Of a stretch of DNA of 64,000 nt, positions 39,097-47,910 are shown in pieces (the stretch's first letter is position 1; each line of letters begins with the position of its first letter). Source of the stretch: Nocardioides coralli. GTDB taxonomy: Bacteria; Actinomycetota; Actinomycetes; Propionibacteriales; Nocardioidaceae. The notes below the pieces were generated by a model. It saw only the letters and a program-made list of their open reading frames with translations. It made no database searches and was not told the DNA's origin. Position numbers and translations under genes: made by a program. The stretch lies in assembly GCF_019880385.1 (NCBI RefSeq), contig NZ_CP082273.1, positions 1,612,001 to 1,676,000 on the forward strand, written 5' to 3'.

Positions 39097-40839
39097 TCAG
39101 CCGGCCCCACCGAGGGCGACCGCGAGCGCGCCCGGACCGCCCACCACCGGCAGCACCAGCCGGGTGCCGGCGACCCGCACCCGGACCCGGGTGCCCGCAG
39201 GGGGACGCAGCGTGTGGGCGTGGTCGCTTGAGGCGACGACGAGTCCCAGCCTGACCCCCGCGGGCACGCGTCGTACGAGCGCCTGGTCGAGCTCGACGGA
39301 GAGCTCGTAGACCTCCCCGGGGCGCAACGGCGACTCCTGGGCGAGCGACGCGTGGTTGCGGGGGTCGGCCCAGCCGCCGCTCACCAGGCGCACCGGCTGG
39401 CCGTGCCGGTGACCCAGCGTCACGAGGCCGACGGAGACGTTGGCGGCCTCGGCGTCGACCGAGAACCGGACGTCGACCGAGCCGTGACCGGAGAGGTCCA
39501 CGGGCCGCACCAGCCGCGGGCTTCGCCACAGCAGCCGGTGGCGCGAGCGCGGGGTCCGGGCGAGCCGGGTGAGGGTGTGGCGTGCGTCGTCCACCAGGCC
39601 CCCGACCCCGCCGGCCGCGGGACTCGTCCGCAGCCGGCCCTCGTGACGGCGTACCGGCCCTGCCCAGAGGGTCGTGGGCTCGCCTCCCGGCCACGCCGTT
39701 GTGCTCCGCGAGCGGCCGGCGCGGGTGACGAGGGTGCTCGCCGGGGTGGCAGCGAGCACGCCGTTGTCGGCGTCGCGGAGGAAGTGGTCGAACCAGGCCA
39801 GGACCTGGTCGCGCCACGGCTGGTGGTCGGCGAGCCAGTCGCCGTGGCCGTAGGGGTGCCACCAGGAGCGGACCGGCGCCCCCGTGGCCGCCAGCGCCTC
39901 CGCCCAGCGACCGGCCTGGTCGCTGAAGACGTTGTCGTCCGCGGTTCCGTGGAGGGTCAGCACCCCCGCCGACACCTGGTGGGCGGCCGCCCGGTAGTCA
40001 CGTGCCTGCCAGAACGGCGTGAGGTCGCCGGTGCGACGCGCCTGACGGCGCCGCAGGCTCGCGATCTCCTCCCGGCAGCGGCCCGGGCGGTTCCGGGTGA
40101 GGACGGCCCGCGCGAGCACGTCGGCGTCCTCCCCCTGGTAGCCGCCCGGCGCGCGGACCATGCCCTGGGACCGGTAGTAGTCGTACCAGCTGGAGATCGC
40201 CGAGACCCCGACCACCGCGTCGAGCCCCTCGACGCCCGAGGTCGCGGTCGCCTGGGGGAGCGTGCCGTTGTAGGAGACGCCGATCATCCCCACCCGGCCG
40301 GTGGACCAGGCGGCGGTCACGGGCCCACCGTCGGTGCCGCGGCCCACGAGGTCGCCGGTGAGCCACCGCACCACGGCGGTCATGGCCGCCGTCTCGTTGC
40401 GGCCGCCCGACGTCGGGCAGCCGGTGGAGCCGCCGCTGCCGAGCGACTCGGCGGTGACGTAGGCGTAGCCCTCGGGGAGCAGCCAGTCACGGTAGGAGGA
40501 CCAGGGCCGGGCCGTGCGGCGACGCAGCGCCGCGACGTCGACGTCGTGCATCCGCACGTCCCGCAGGCCGGCGAAGTACGGGCTCGGCTCCACGACCACC
40601 GGGACCGGCCCCTCAGCGGCGCGCGGCAGCCGCCACCGGACGTGGACCCGGTCGTCGCGACCGTCGTGGTCGGAGTCGACGCTGGGGACGGTCACCCACG
40701 CCTCCCCCCGACGCGGTGCGGGCGTCGGGTCGGCCTGCGCCCCCGGGGAGCCCGGGACGACGGCGAGCAGACCCGCCAGGACGGCGGCGGTGGACGTGAC
40801 CGCGGCGGCCCGGCGGTGGCGGCGACGGCGGTGTGGCAT
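39097..40839 (-). CDS. Secreted S15-family Xaa-Pro dipeptidyl-peptidase/CocE-like hydrolase
   Basis: The 580-residue protein starts at ATG 40839, six bases after GAAGGGATC. It has a Sec signal peptide: an arginine-rich n-region (PHRRRRHRR), a hydrophobic core (about 12-28) and an AQA-like cleavage site near 34. The alpha/beta-hydrolase triad is visible as Ser in GVSYNGT, Asp in HGTADDNVF and His in YGHGDW. The C-terminal third is a jelly-roll domain. Substrates may be proline-containing peptides or esters. Confidence 0.85.
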   Translation of the reverse strand: MPHRRRRHRRAAAVTSTAAVLAGLLAVVPGSPGAQADPTPAPRRGEAWVTVPSVDSDHDGRDDRVHVRWRLPRAAEGPVPVVVEPSPYFAGLRDVRMHDVDVAALRRRTARPWSSYRDWLLPEGYAYVTAESLGSGGSTGCPTSGGRNETAAMTAVVRWLTGDLVGRGTDGGPVTAAWSTGRVGMIGVSYNGTLPQATATSGVEGLDAVVGVSAISSWYDYYRSQGMVRAPGGYQGEDADVLARAVLTRNRPGRCREEIASLRRRQARRTGDLTPFWQARDYRAAAHQVSAGVLTLHGTADDNVFSDQAGRWAEALAATGAPVRSWWHPYGHGDWLADHQPWRDQVLAWFDHFLRDADNGVLAATPASTLVTRAGRSRSTTAWPGGEPTTLWAGPVRRHEGRLRTSPAAGGVGGLVDDARHTLTRLARTPRSRHRLLWRSPRLVRPVDLSGHGSVDVRFSVDAEAANVSVGLVTLGHRHGQPVRLVSGGWADPRNHASLAQESPLRPGEVYELSVELDQALVRRVPAGVRLGLVVASSDHAHTLRPPAGTRVRVRVAGTRLVLPVVGGPGALAVALGGAG

Positions 40840-41060
40840 GGTCCGAGATCCCTTCGACAGCAGCCGCGCGGGTCGGCCGACACGTGCACAGACTTGTCCA
40901 CACCGCGGCGAGGGCTGTGCATCCGCGCCGTGGGCGATCAACAGATCCGAGAAACTGCCTGAGGGTATCGGTGAGTCGGTTGAGACGCCCCGCCGACGCG
41001 TCTAGCGTCGCCCCAAGCTCGGCCAATGTCGCCGAGTCGACAAAACGCAAGGGGAATCAG
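40840..41060 (+). promoter_or_regulatory. Divergent intergenic region with parA promoter
   Basis: TTGAGA (40980-40985), a 17-bp spacer and TAGCGT (41003-41008) form a good sigma-70-type promoter for parA, with a start near 41015 and a leader that ends in AAGGGGAATC before the ATG. The rest contains no gene I can support. Confidence 0.6.
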
Positions 41061-42101
41061 ATGAGCGGCAACGGGTCCTTCTCGGGTCTCTTCGGCCACC
41101 GGGGCAGCACCGCGCAGGAGATGCCCCCTCTCGTCAGACAACCCGACCCCGCCCCCACACCCCCTGAGGCACGAGACCACGTGAGCCAGCCCCTTCCCCT
41201 GCAGCGCGACGTCGAAGCGGACGCCGCCACCACCCCGGCACCCGCCGACGCCCCTGAGCCGGTGCTCGGCCCGACCGGTCGGCCGATGCCCGACCTGCCG
41301 GACCCGGCGCCGGTCACCGAGCACGGCAAGGCCCGGGTCATCGCGATGTGCAACCAGAAGGGCGGCGTCGGCAAGACCACGACGACGATCAACCTCGGCG
41401 CCTCGCTGGCCGAGTACGGCCGCAAGGTGCTGCTCGTCGACTTCGACCCGCAGGGCTCGCTGTCGGTCGGGCTCGGCCTGAACCCCCACGAGATGGACCT
41501 CACGGTCTACAACCTGCTGATGCAGCGCGACGTCGCGCTCGACGAGGTCGTCGTGCCCTCCGGCGTGCCCGGCATGGACCTGCTGCCCTCCAACATCGAC
41601 CTCTCCGCGGCCGAGGTGCAGCTCGTCCACGAGGTCGCCCGCGAGCAGACCCTCACCCGGGTGCTCGCTCCCGCGGTCGAGCACTACGACGTCATCCTCA
41701 TCGACTGCCAGCCCTCGCTCGGCCTGCTGACCGTCAACGCGCTCACCGCGGCCGACGGCGTCATCGTGCCGCTGGAGTGCGAGTACTTCGCGCTGCGTGG
41801 CGTGGCGCTGCTCAAGCAGACCATCGACAAGGTGCAGGAGCGGCTCAACCCGCGGCTGGAGATCGACGGTGTCCTCGGCACCATGTTCGACGGGCGCACC
41901 CTGCACGGCCGCGAGGTGATGGAGCGGCTGGTCCAGGCGTGGGGGGACAAGGTGTTCCACACCGTCATCCGGCGCACGGTCAAGTTCTCCGACTCGACGG
42001 TCGCGGGTGAGCCGATCACGACCTACGCCACCAGCTCGACCGGCGCCGACGCCTACCGCCAGCTGGCCAAGGAGGTGGCACAGCGGTGCCTCGACGGGTG
42101 A
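41061..42101 (+). CDS. ParA-family ATPase (orphan, next to scpAB)
   Basis: The 346-residue protein has a proline-rich, probably disordered N-terminal extension of about 90 residues, then a MinD/ParA fold with the deviant Walker A NQKGGVGKTTTT (KGGVGKTT at 100-107), VDFDPQGSLSVGLG and DCQPSLGLLT. No parB or parS is visible nearby, so it is not the main ParAB system. Rv1708 of M. tuberculosis holds the same position before scpA. The next gene overlaps it by 16 bp. Confidence 0.9.
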   Translation: MSGNGSFSGLFGHRGSTAQEMPPLVRQPDPAPTPPEARDHVSQPLPLQRDVEADAATTPAPADAPEPVLGPTGRPMPDLPDPAPVTEHGKARVIAMCNQKGGVGKTTTTINLGASLAEYGRKVLLVDFDPQGSLSVGLGLNPHEMDLTVYNLLMQRDVALDEVVVPSGVPGMDLLPSNIDLSAAEVQLVHEVAREQTLTRVLAPAVEHYDVILIDCQPSLGLLTVNALTAADGVIVPLECEYFALRGVALLKQTIDKVQERLNPRLEIDGVLGTMFDGRTLHGREVMERLVQAWGDKVFHTVIRRTVKFSDSTVAGEPITTYATSSTGADAYRQLAKEVAQRCLDG

Positions 42102-42439
42102 GCCTGCCCGCCGCTGACGACCTGTTCCGCTCCACCAACGAGCAGGCGCGGGTGCGTGCGGTTCCCGACGCCCCGGAGGAGCAGGAGGAGCAGGAGGCAG
42201 CGGCCCCACCCGGACCCAAGCGGCCCAGCGGCCGCGTCCGGCACGACGAGAAGATGACGGTCTACGTCACCTCGGACGAGCTGCTCGACCTCGAGCACGC
42301 CCGGCTCACGCTGCGACGTGACCACGGCCTGGCGGTGGACCGCGGCCGGCTGGTGCGCGAGGCGGTCGCGCTGGTGCTGGCCGACTTCGAGGAGCAGGGC
42401 CACGACAGCGCCCTGGTGCGACGGTTGACCGAGGAATGA
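42086..42439 (+). CDS. 117-aa protein with possible ribbon-helix-helix segment
   Basis: I do not recognise a named family. The GTG at 42086 lies 9 bases after AAGGAGGTG and 16 bp inside parA, giving 117 residues. The N-terminal half is acidic and low in complexity (EEQEEQEAAAPPGP). The C-terminal half reads MTVYVTSDELLDLEHARLTL and then VDRGRLVREAVALVL, a beta-strand and two helices that suggest a ribbon-helix-helix DNA-binding fold. It overlaps scpA by 4 bp, so it sits in a chromosome-segregation operon. Confidence 0.75.
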   Translation: MPRRVSLPAADDLFRSTNEQARVRAVPDAPEEQEEQEAAAPPGPKRPSGRVRHDEKMTVYVTSDELLDLEHARLTLRRDHGLAVDRGRLVREAVALVLADFEEQGHDSALVRRLTEE

Positions 42440-43299
42440 CCGAGCTGATGGACCCCCCGGCCGCGCCGGCCGAGGGCGGCGGCTTCGAGGTCCGGCTCGC
42501 CAACTTCGAGGGCCCCTTCGACCTGCTGCTCAGCCTGATCGCCAAGCACAAGCTCGACATCACCGAGGTGGCGCTCTCCCAGGTCACCGACGAGTTCATC
42601 GCCCACGTCAAGGCGGGCGGCCGGAGCTGGGACCTCGAGCAGACCACCTCGTTCCTGCTGGTGGCCTCGACCCTGCTCGACCTCAAGGCGGCCCGGCTGC
42701 TGCCCCAGGGCGACGTGGAGGACGAGGAGGACCTCGCGCTGCTCGAGGCTCGCGACCTGCTCTTCGCCCGGCTGCTGCAGTACCGCGCGTTCAAGCAGGT
42801 CGCCGGCGTGCTCGAGCAGCGCCTGCTCGACGAGTCGCGTCGCCACCCCCGTGCCGTCGGCCTCGAGGAGCGCTACGCCGGGCTCCTGCCCGAGGTGCTC
42901 ATCGGCATCGGGCTCGACCAGTTCGCCGCGCTGGCGGCCAGGGCGATGGAGCCCAAGCCGGTCGCCGAGCTCTCCCTGACCCACATCCACGCCGCCCAGG
43001 TCTCGGTCCGTGAGCAGGCCGAGCTCGTCGTCGACCGGCTGCGCCGCAGTGGGACGATGACCTTCCGGTCCCTGTGCGGTGACTCGCCCGACACGCTGAC
43101 GACGGTGGCGAGGTTCCTCTCGCTGCTGGAGCTGTTCCGGGAGGGCGCGGTTGCCTTCGACCAGCTCTCGCCCCTGGGCGAGCTGACCGTCCGGTGGACC
43201 GGAAACCACGACGACGACTTCGAGATCGACGAGTTCGAGGGGGCGCCGCCCGACGGCGCGGCCCCCGCCGAGCCCGAGCAGGAGACCCACGATGACTGA
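42436..43299 (+). CDS. scpA: Segregation and condensation protein ScpA
   Basis: ScpA is the kleisin of the SMC-ScpAB complex. The 287 residues contain the N-terminal kleisin signature FEVRLANFEGPFDLLLSLI at about 16-34 and a C-terminal winged helix. The acidic tail is species-specific. ATG 42436 overlaps the upstream stop and the end overlaps scpB by 8 bp. Confidence 0.95.
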   Translation: MTELMDPPAAPAEGGGFEVRLANFEGPFDLLLSLIAKHKLDITEVALSQVTDEFIAHVKAGGRSWDLEQTTSFLLVASTLLDLKAARLLPQGDVEDEEDLALLEARDLLFARLLQYRAFKQVAGVLEQRLLDESRRHPRAVGLEERYAGLLPEVLIGIGLDQFAALAARAMEPKPVAELSLTHIHAAQVSVREQAELVVDRLRRSGTMTFRSLCGDSPDTLTTVARFLSLLELFREGAVAFDQLSPLGELTVRWTGNHDDDFEIDEFEGAPPDGAAPAEPEQETHDD

Positions 43300-43933
43300 C
43301 GCCCAGACCCTCGACGTGGCCGTGGCCGAGCTGCGGCCCTCGCTCGAGGCGTTGCTGATGGTGGCCGACCAGCCGCTCGACGCCGCCACGCTCGCCTCCG
43401 CCGCCGGGCACCCGGTCGCCGACGTCGAGGAGGCCCTGGCCGGCCTGGCCGCCGAGTACGACGAGCAGGGGCGGGGCTTCGAGCTGCGCAACGTCGCGGG
43501 CGGCTGGCGGTTCTACACCCGCGAGGAGTACGCCGCGGTCGTGGAGGGCTTCGTGCTGGAGGGCCAGCAGGCCCGGCTCACCCAGGCCGCCCTCGAGACG
43601 CTCGCGGTGGTCGCCTACAAGCAACCCGTGTCACGCGCCCGGGTGTCGGCGATCCGCGGCGTCAACGTCGACGGGGTGATGCGGACCCTGCTCACCCGGG
43701 GACTGGTCGAGGAGGCCGGTCACGACGGTGAGCACGGCGCGACCCTCTACCGCACCACCGGCTACTTCCTGGAGCGCATCGGGGTCACCAGCCTCGACGA
43801 GCTGCCGGAGCTGGCGCCGTACCTGCCGGACATGGACGACCTCGAGGACGACCTCGCCGAGGCCGTGGCGGGCCTCGAGGCGCCCGAGGCGCACGGGGCG
43901 CCGGACGCGCCCGCCGCCGAGCCCGCTCCGTGA
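43292..43933 (+). CDS. scpB: Segregation and condensation protein ScpB
   Basis: ScpB is the winged-helix partner of ScpA. The 213 residues show two WH domains, with ALLMVADQPLDAATLASAAG in the first and LAVVAYKQPVSRARVSAIRG with GVNVDGVMRTLLTRGLVEE in the second. The C-terminal 30 residues are Ala/Pro/Glu-rich. It overlaps the pseudouridine synthase gene by 4 bp. Confidence 0.95.
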   Translation: MTDAQTLDVAVAELRPSLEALLMVADQPLDAATLASAAGHPVADVEEALAGLAAEYDEQGRGFELRNVAGGWRFYTREEYAAVVEGFVLEGQQARLTQAALETLAVVAYKQPVSRARVSAIRGVNVDGVMRTLLTRGLVEEAGHDGEHGATLYRTTGYFLERIGVTSLDELPELAPYLPDMDDLEDDLAEAVAGLEAPEAHGAPDAPAAEPAP

Positions 43934-44667
43934 CCGCGGACGACGGCCTGGTCCGGCTCCAGAAGCTGCTCGCCCAGTCGGGTGTCGCCTCACGCCGCAA
44001 GTGCGAGGAGCTGATGCTCGACGGTCAGGTCGAGGTCGACGGCGAGGTCGTGACCCGGCTGGGGACCAAGGTCGACCCGCGCACCGCGGTCATCCGCGTG
44101 GCCGGGCGCCGGCTCCCGCCGGTCTCGCCGCACGTCTACCTCGTGCTCAACAAGCCACGGGGCGTGGTGTCGACCATGTCCGACCCCGAGGGACGACGAC
44201 ACCTCGGCGACCTCGTCGCCGATCGCCCCGAACGGCTCTTCCACGTCGGTCGCCTCGACACCGACACCTCCGGCCTGCTGCTGCTCACCAACGACGGCGA
44301 CTTCTCCCACCGGATGGCCCACCCGTCCTTCGAGGTGGACAAGACCTACGTCGCGGAGGTGGCGGGCACCCCCACCCGCGCCACCCTGCGCCGGCTGCAG
44401 GAGGGCGTGACCCTGGAGGACGGGCCGGTCGCCGTCTCCCGGGTGAGCGTGGTGAGCCAGGGACCCGGCAAGGCGATCGTCGAGCTGGTCATCCACGAGG
44501 GCCGCAACCGGATCGTGCGCCGGCTGCTCGACCACGTGGGCCACCCGGTGCGGCGGCTGACCCGGACCGCCTTCGGGCCGGTGTCGCTGGGGCAGCTGCG
44601 GACGGGGGAGCTGCGTGACCTGACCCGGGAGGAGCTCGGCGACCTCCTCGACCTCGTCGGGCTGTGA
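43930..44667 (+). CDS. 23S rRNA pseudouridine synthase (RluB/RsuA family)
   Basis: The 245 residues comprise an N-terminal S4 domain (RLQKLLAQSGVASRRKCEEL) and a pseudouridine synthase domain with the catalytic aspartate in VGRLDTDTSGLLLLTNDG. The family includes RluB and RsuA; the target base cannot be read from sequence. The position after scpB is widely conserved (Rv1711). Confidence 0.93.
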   Translation: MTADDGLVRLQKLLAQSGVASRRKCEELMLDGQVEVDGEVVTRLGTKVDPRTAVIRVAGRRLPPVSPHVYLVLNKPRGVVSTMSDPEGRRHLGDLVADRPERLFHVGRLDTDTSGLLLLTNDGDFSHRMAHPSFEVDKTYVAEVAGTPTRATLRRLQEGVTLEDGPVAVSRVSVVSQGPGKAIVELVIHEGRNRIVRRLLDHVGHPVRRLTRTAFGPVSLGQLRTGELRDLTREELGDLLDLVGL

Positions 44668-44963
44668 GCCAGGAGGACGAGCGCTGGCTCGTCGTCGACG
44701 GACGCCGCTGGCGCCGCCAGGACCCGGACCTGCCGGCCGACGTGGCCGAGCGCCTGCGGTCCCACCTGGGCCGCGGACGCAGCGCCACCGGCGCGGCCCG
44801 GCGCGCGGGGGACGAGGACGCCGAGCGGCGCGCCCGCCGGCGTACCGACCTGGCCAAGCGGGGGCTCGGCGAGCGCGGCACGCCCTGGTGGGAGCAGGAC
44901 GCCGACGAGCGCCGTCAGCGGTGGGAGGGCGCGCTCGCGGCGCTGGACGCCCTCGACGACTGA
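44664..44963 (+). CDS. 99-aa hypothetical protein
   Basis: A 99-residue Arg/Glu/Trp-rich soluble protein that starts on the stop of the pseudouridine synthase gene (GTGA). The N terminus reads WLVVDGRRWRRQDPDLP, and the C-terminal half is a charged helix ending in RWEGALAALDAL. I recall similar short proteins in actinobacteria without a known role. No membrane segment is present. Confidence 0.7.
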   Translation: MSQEDERWLVVDGRRWRRQDPDLPADVAERLRSHLGRGRSATGAARRAGDEDAERRARRRTDLAKRGLGERGTPWWEQDADERRQRWEGALAALDALDD

Positions 44964-45015
44964 GCCGGGGCCCCGACTAGGCTCCAGCCGGTACCCCAGA
45001 CCCCAGGAGGACCAC

Positions 45016-45402
45016 GTGGCCGTGCGGGCCGTACGCGGCGCCACCCAGCTCGAGCGTGACGAGCGCGAGCACATGCTCGACCGCGTCGCCGAGCTGGTGC
45101 GCGACGTGATGAGCAGCAACGACCTCCACGTCGACGACTTCATCTCGGTGATCTTCACCGCGACCTCCGACCTGGTCTCGGAGTTCCCGGCCTACGCCGC
45201 CCGGCAGCTGGGTTTCGGCGAGGTGCCCCTGCTGTGTGCACGCGAGCTGGAGATCGACGGCTCGATGCCCCGCGTCGTGCGGATGCTGGCCCACGTCGAC
45301 ACCGACCTCCCTCGCGCCGAGCTCACGCACTGCTACCTGCACGGGGCGGCTGCCCTGCGCAAGGACCTGACCCGGACCCGCGAGGTCCCCGACGATGAGT
45401 GA
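45016..45402 (+). CDS. aroH: Chorismate mutase, AroH class
   Basis: This 128-residue trimeric AroH-type enzyme converts chorismate to prephenate. Family text is VRAVRGATQLERDEREHML at the start and LCARELEIDGSMPRVVR in the active-site strand. The GTG follows AGGAGG by 5 bases and TAGGCT (44978-44983) is a possible -10. It overlaps the prephenate dehydrogenase gene by 8 bp, forming a two-step module toward tyrosine. Confidence 0.93.
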   Translation: MAVRAVRGATQLERDEREHMLDRVAELVRDVMSSNDLHVDDFISVIFTATSDLVSEFPAYAARQLGFGEVPLLCARELEIDGSMPRVVRMLAHVDTDLPRAELTHCYLHGAAALRKDLTRTREVPDDE

Positions 45403-46465
45403 CCTGCTGCGCGGACCCGTCGAGGTGGTGGGCGCCGGCCTGCTCGGCACGTCCATCGGGCTCGCCTGTCGCCGGGCCGGTGTCCAGGCACTGCTCCGCG
45501 ACACCTCGGCGGAGAACCTGCGGACGGCGACCGGTCTCGGCGCCGGCCGGGTCACGGCGGAGGGTGACCGGCCGCAGCTGGTGGTCGTCGCGGTGCCACC
45601 GGACCAGCTCGGCAGCGAGGTCGTGGCCGCGCTCCGACGTACCGACGCCGTCGTGACCGACGTCGGCAGCATCAAGTCCGCACCGCTGCAGGTGGTCGCC
45701 GGCGAGGTGGCCGCGCTCGCGGGCCGCTACGTGGGTGGGCACCCGATGGCGGGCAGCGAGCGTTCGGGTCCGCTGGCGGCCAGCGCCGCGCTCTTCGACG
45801 GACGGCCGTGGGCCGTGACGCCTCATGGGACGGCTCCAGAGGCAGCGGTCGAGCTCGTCGAGGAGCTGGCGCGAGCGTGTGGCGCGGTTCCTGTGCGCCT
45901 CGACCCTGACGAGCACGACCGTGCTGTCGCCCGCACCTCGCACCTTCCCCACCTCCTGGCCGTGCTCGTCGCCGGGCGGCTGGCCGACGCCCCGGAGGCC
46001 CACCTGGCGCTCTCCGGACAGGGCGTCCGTGACGTGACGCGCATCGCGGCCGGCGACCCGCTGCTGTGGCAGCAGATCGTCACCCTGAACGCCGACGCCC
46101 TGGCCGGCTTGCTCGAGGAGGTCGCCGCCGAGCTGGGCGTGCTTCGGGACGCCGTCGTGGCCGGCGATCGCGCGGTCCTGGGTCGGCTGCTCAGCCAGGG
46201 TGTCGCAGGCACGCGCGCCATCCCCGGCAAGCACGGCGGGCCCCTGTCTGCCATGGGCTCGGTCTACGTCTCGGTGCCCGACCACCCCGGGGAGCTGGCC
46301 CGGCTCTTCGCCGACGCCGGTGCGGTGGGCGTCAACATCGAGGACATCCACATCGACCACGACCCGGGCCGACCGGTGGGCCTCGTGGAGCTCGTGGTCG
46401 ACGAGGCCCGGACGGAGCTGCTGCTGGAGTCACTCGAGTCACGTGGGTGGGTCACCCACCGATAG
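45395..46465 (+). CDS. tyrA: Prephenate dehydrogenase with ACT domain
   Basis: TyrA oxidatively decarboxylates prephenate to 4-hydroxyphenylpyruvate. The 356 residues have an NAD fold (VEVVGAGLLGTSIGLA), the substrate block VGGHPMAGSERSG, the His in ARTSHLPHLLA, and a C-terminal ACT domain from about 288 (VSVPDHPGELARLFADAG), which normally binds tyrosine. The TAG stop is the first half of the -10 hexamer of cmk. Confidence 0.94.
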   Translation: MSDLLRGPVEVVGAGLLGTSIGLACRRAGVQALLRDTSAENLRTATGLGAGRVTAEGDRPQLVVVAVPPDQLGSEVVAALRRTDAVVTDVGSIKSAPLQVVAGEVAALAGRYVGGHPMAGSERSGPLAASAALFDGRPWAVTPHGTAPEAAVELVEELARACGAVPVRLDPDEHDRAVARTSHLPHLLAVLVAGRLADAPEAHLALSGQGVRDVTRIAAGDPLLWQQIVTLNADALAGLLEEVAAELGVLRDAVVAGDRAVLGRLLSQGVAGTRAIPGKHGGPLSAMGSVYVSVPDHPGELARLFADAGAVGVNIEDIHIDHDPGRPVGLVELVVDEARTELLLESLESRGWVTHR

Positions 46466-46468
46466 GCT
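46463..46468 (+). promoter_or_regulatory. -10 hexamer of leaderless cmk overlapping the tyrA stop
   Basis: TAGGCT begins with the tyrA stop codon and ends 6 bases before the cmk GTG. A small dyad GGTGGG/CCCACC lies at 46446-46460, in the -35 region. Confidence 0.5.
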
Positions 46469-46474
46469 TCGCGG

Positions 46475-47164
46475 GTGCCTGACACGACCTCCGCGCCCGA
46501 CACTGCCCTGGTGGTCGCCATCGACGGAACCTCCGGGTCCGGCAAGTCGAGCACCTCTCGCGGTGTCGCCGAGCGGCTGGGCCTGCGCTACCTTGACACG
46601 GGCGCCATGTTCCGCGCCATGACGTGGTGGATGCTGCGCCAGGGCGTCGACGTCACCGATGCGGACGCCGTCGCCGCCCGCTGCGAGGAGCCGGAGATCC
46701 TCGTCGGCACCGACCCCGTCAGTCCCGCGATCCTCGTGGACGGCGTCGACGTGGCCATGCCCATCCGCGGCGACGAGGTCAACGCGGCCGTCTCGCACGT
46801 GGCCGCCGTGCCGGAGGTCCGGGCGCTGCTCCTCGAGCAGCAGCGCGGAGTGATCGGCGGCGGCGGCATCGTGGTCGAGGGCCGTGACATCGGGTCGGTG
46901 GTGTGGCCGCAGGCCGAGCTGAAGATCTACCTCACCGCGGACGCCGGGGCCCGTGCCGCCCGCCGCGCCGCCGAGGAGGGCGGCGCCGACCACGCGCTCA
47001 CCCGCGAGTCGCTGCTCGCGCGCGACCGCATCGACTCGGGACGCACCACCGCCCCCTTGGTCCTGGCCGACGGTGCCGTCCACGTGGACACCACCCCGCA
47101 CACCCTCGACGAGGTGATCGACCTGGTCGTGTCCCTCGCCGACGCGGCGGAGGGCCGCGCGTGA
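46475..47164 (+). CDS. cmk: Cytidylate kinase
   Basis: Cmk phosphorylates CMP and dCMP. The 229 residues contain the P-loop IDGTSGSGKSSTSRGVA, the CMP-binding GLRYLDTGAMFRAMT, VVEGRDIGSVVWP and the lid DRIDSGRTTAPL. The GTG at 46475 lacks a ribosome site. It overlaps the acyltransferase gene by 4 bp. Confidence 0.95.
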   Translation: MPDTTSAPDTALVVAIDGTSGSGKSSTSRGVAERLGLRYLDTGAMFRAMTWWMLRQGVDVTDADAVAARCEEPEILVGTDPVSPAILVDGVDVAMPIRGDEVNAAVSHVAAVPEVRALLLEQQRGVIGGGGIVVEGRDIGSVVWPQAELKIYLTADAGARAARRAAEEGGADHALTRESLLARDRIDSGRTTAPLVLADGAVHVDTTPHTLDEVIDLVVSLADAAEGRA

Positions 47165-47910
47165 CCCACGACGAACCGCCCAGCAGCACCGAGGTCCCGC
47201 ACCCGACGCAGTGGCCGCTCCACCGCCTGCGCGGGCCCGCCCAACGGCTGATCCGGAGGCGCTACGACGTCCGCCTGCACCAGACGGAGCGGATCCCGGC
47301 CGAGGGGCCGGTGATCTTCGCCGCCAACCACCTCGGCGTGCTCGACGGGCCGCTGCTGGCGATCTTCGGTCCGCGACCGGTCCACGCCCTCACGAAGATC
47401 GAGATGTTCGAGGGCCGGGTCGGCCGGTTCCTGCGCTTCGCGGGACAGATCCCGCTGGAGCGCTACGCCGTGGACCCCTACGCCATCCGGATGAGCCTCC
47501 GGGTTCTGCGCGACGGGAACGCCGTGGGTGTCTTCCCCGAGGGCACGCGAGGCGACGGCGAGCTGCGCCGGTTCCACCACGGCGCCGCCTACCTGGCACT
47601 GGTGAGCGGAGCGCCCGTGGTGCCGGTGACCTTCTTCGGGACCCGCGAGCCGGGCGGTGGGATCAACTCGACCCCGGCACGGGGAAGTCGGCTCGATCTG
47701 GTCTACGGCACGCCTGTGACCATCGACGCACGCCCCTGGCCCCGCACGCGGGGAATGGTCCGGGAGACCTCGGCGCTGTTGCTGGAGCGGACGCGTGCGA
47801 CCCTGACGGAGGCGATCGCGCTGACCGGCCGCAGCCTGCCCGGACCGTTGCCGCCCGGAGAGATCGAGGACGACCCCGACACCGGGTTCGTCGATGAGGG
47901 AGCCCGATGA
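47161..47910 (+). CDS. 1-acyl-sn-glycerol-3-phosphate acyltransferase-like (PlsC family)
   Basis: A 249-residue membrane-associated acyltransferase. The catalytic HX4D is His57 to Asp62 (NHLGVLDG), and the phosphate-binding FPEGTR lies near 125-130. The start is GTG 47161, overlapping the cmk stop. PlsC-type genes fused or next to cmk and der are common in actinobacteria. The exact acyl acceptor is not shown by sequence. Confidence 0.9.
   Translation: MTHDEPPSSTEVPHPTQWPLHRLRGPAQRLIRRRYDVRLHQTERIPAEGPVIFAANHLGVLDGPLLAIFGPRPVHALTKIEMFEGRVGRFLRFAGQIPLERYAVDPYAIRMSLRVLRDGNAVGVFPEGTRGDGELRRFHHGAAYLALVSGAPVVPVTFFGTREPGGGINSTPARGSRLDLVYGTPVTIDARPWPRTRGMVRETSALLLERTRATLTEAIALTGRSLPGPLPPGEIEDDPDTGFVDEGAR

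Noticed and set aside
40839..40941. Longer start for the S15 peptidase at 40941
   Set aside because: It adds 34 residues in front of a standard signal peptide and has no ribosome site; ATG 40839 has one.
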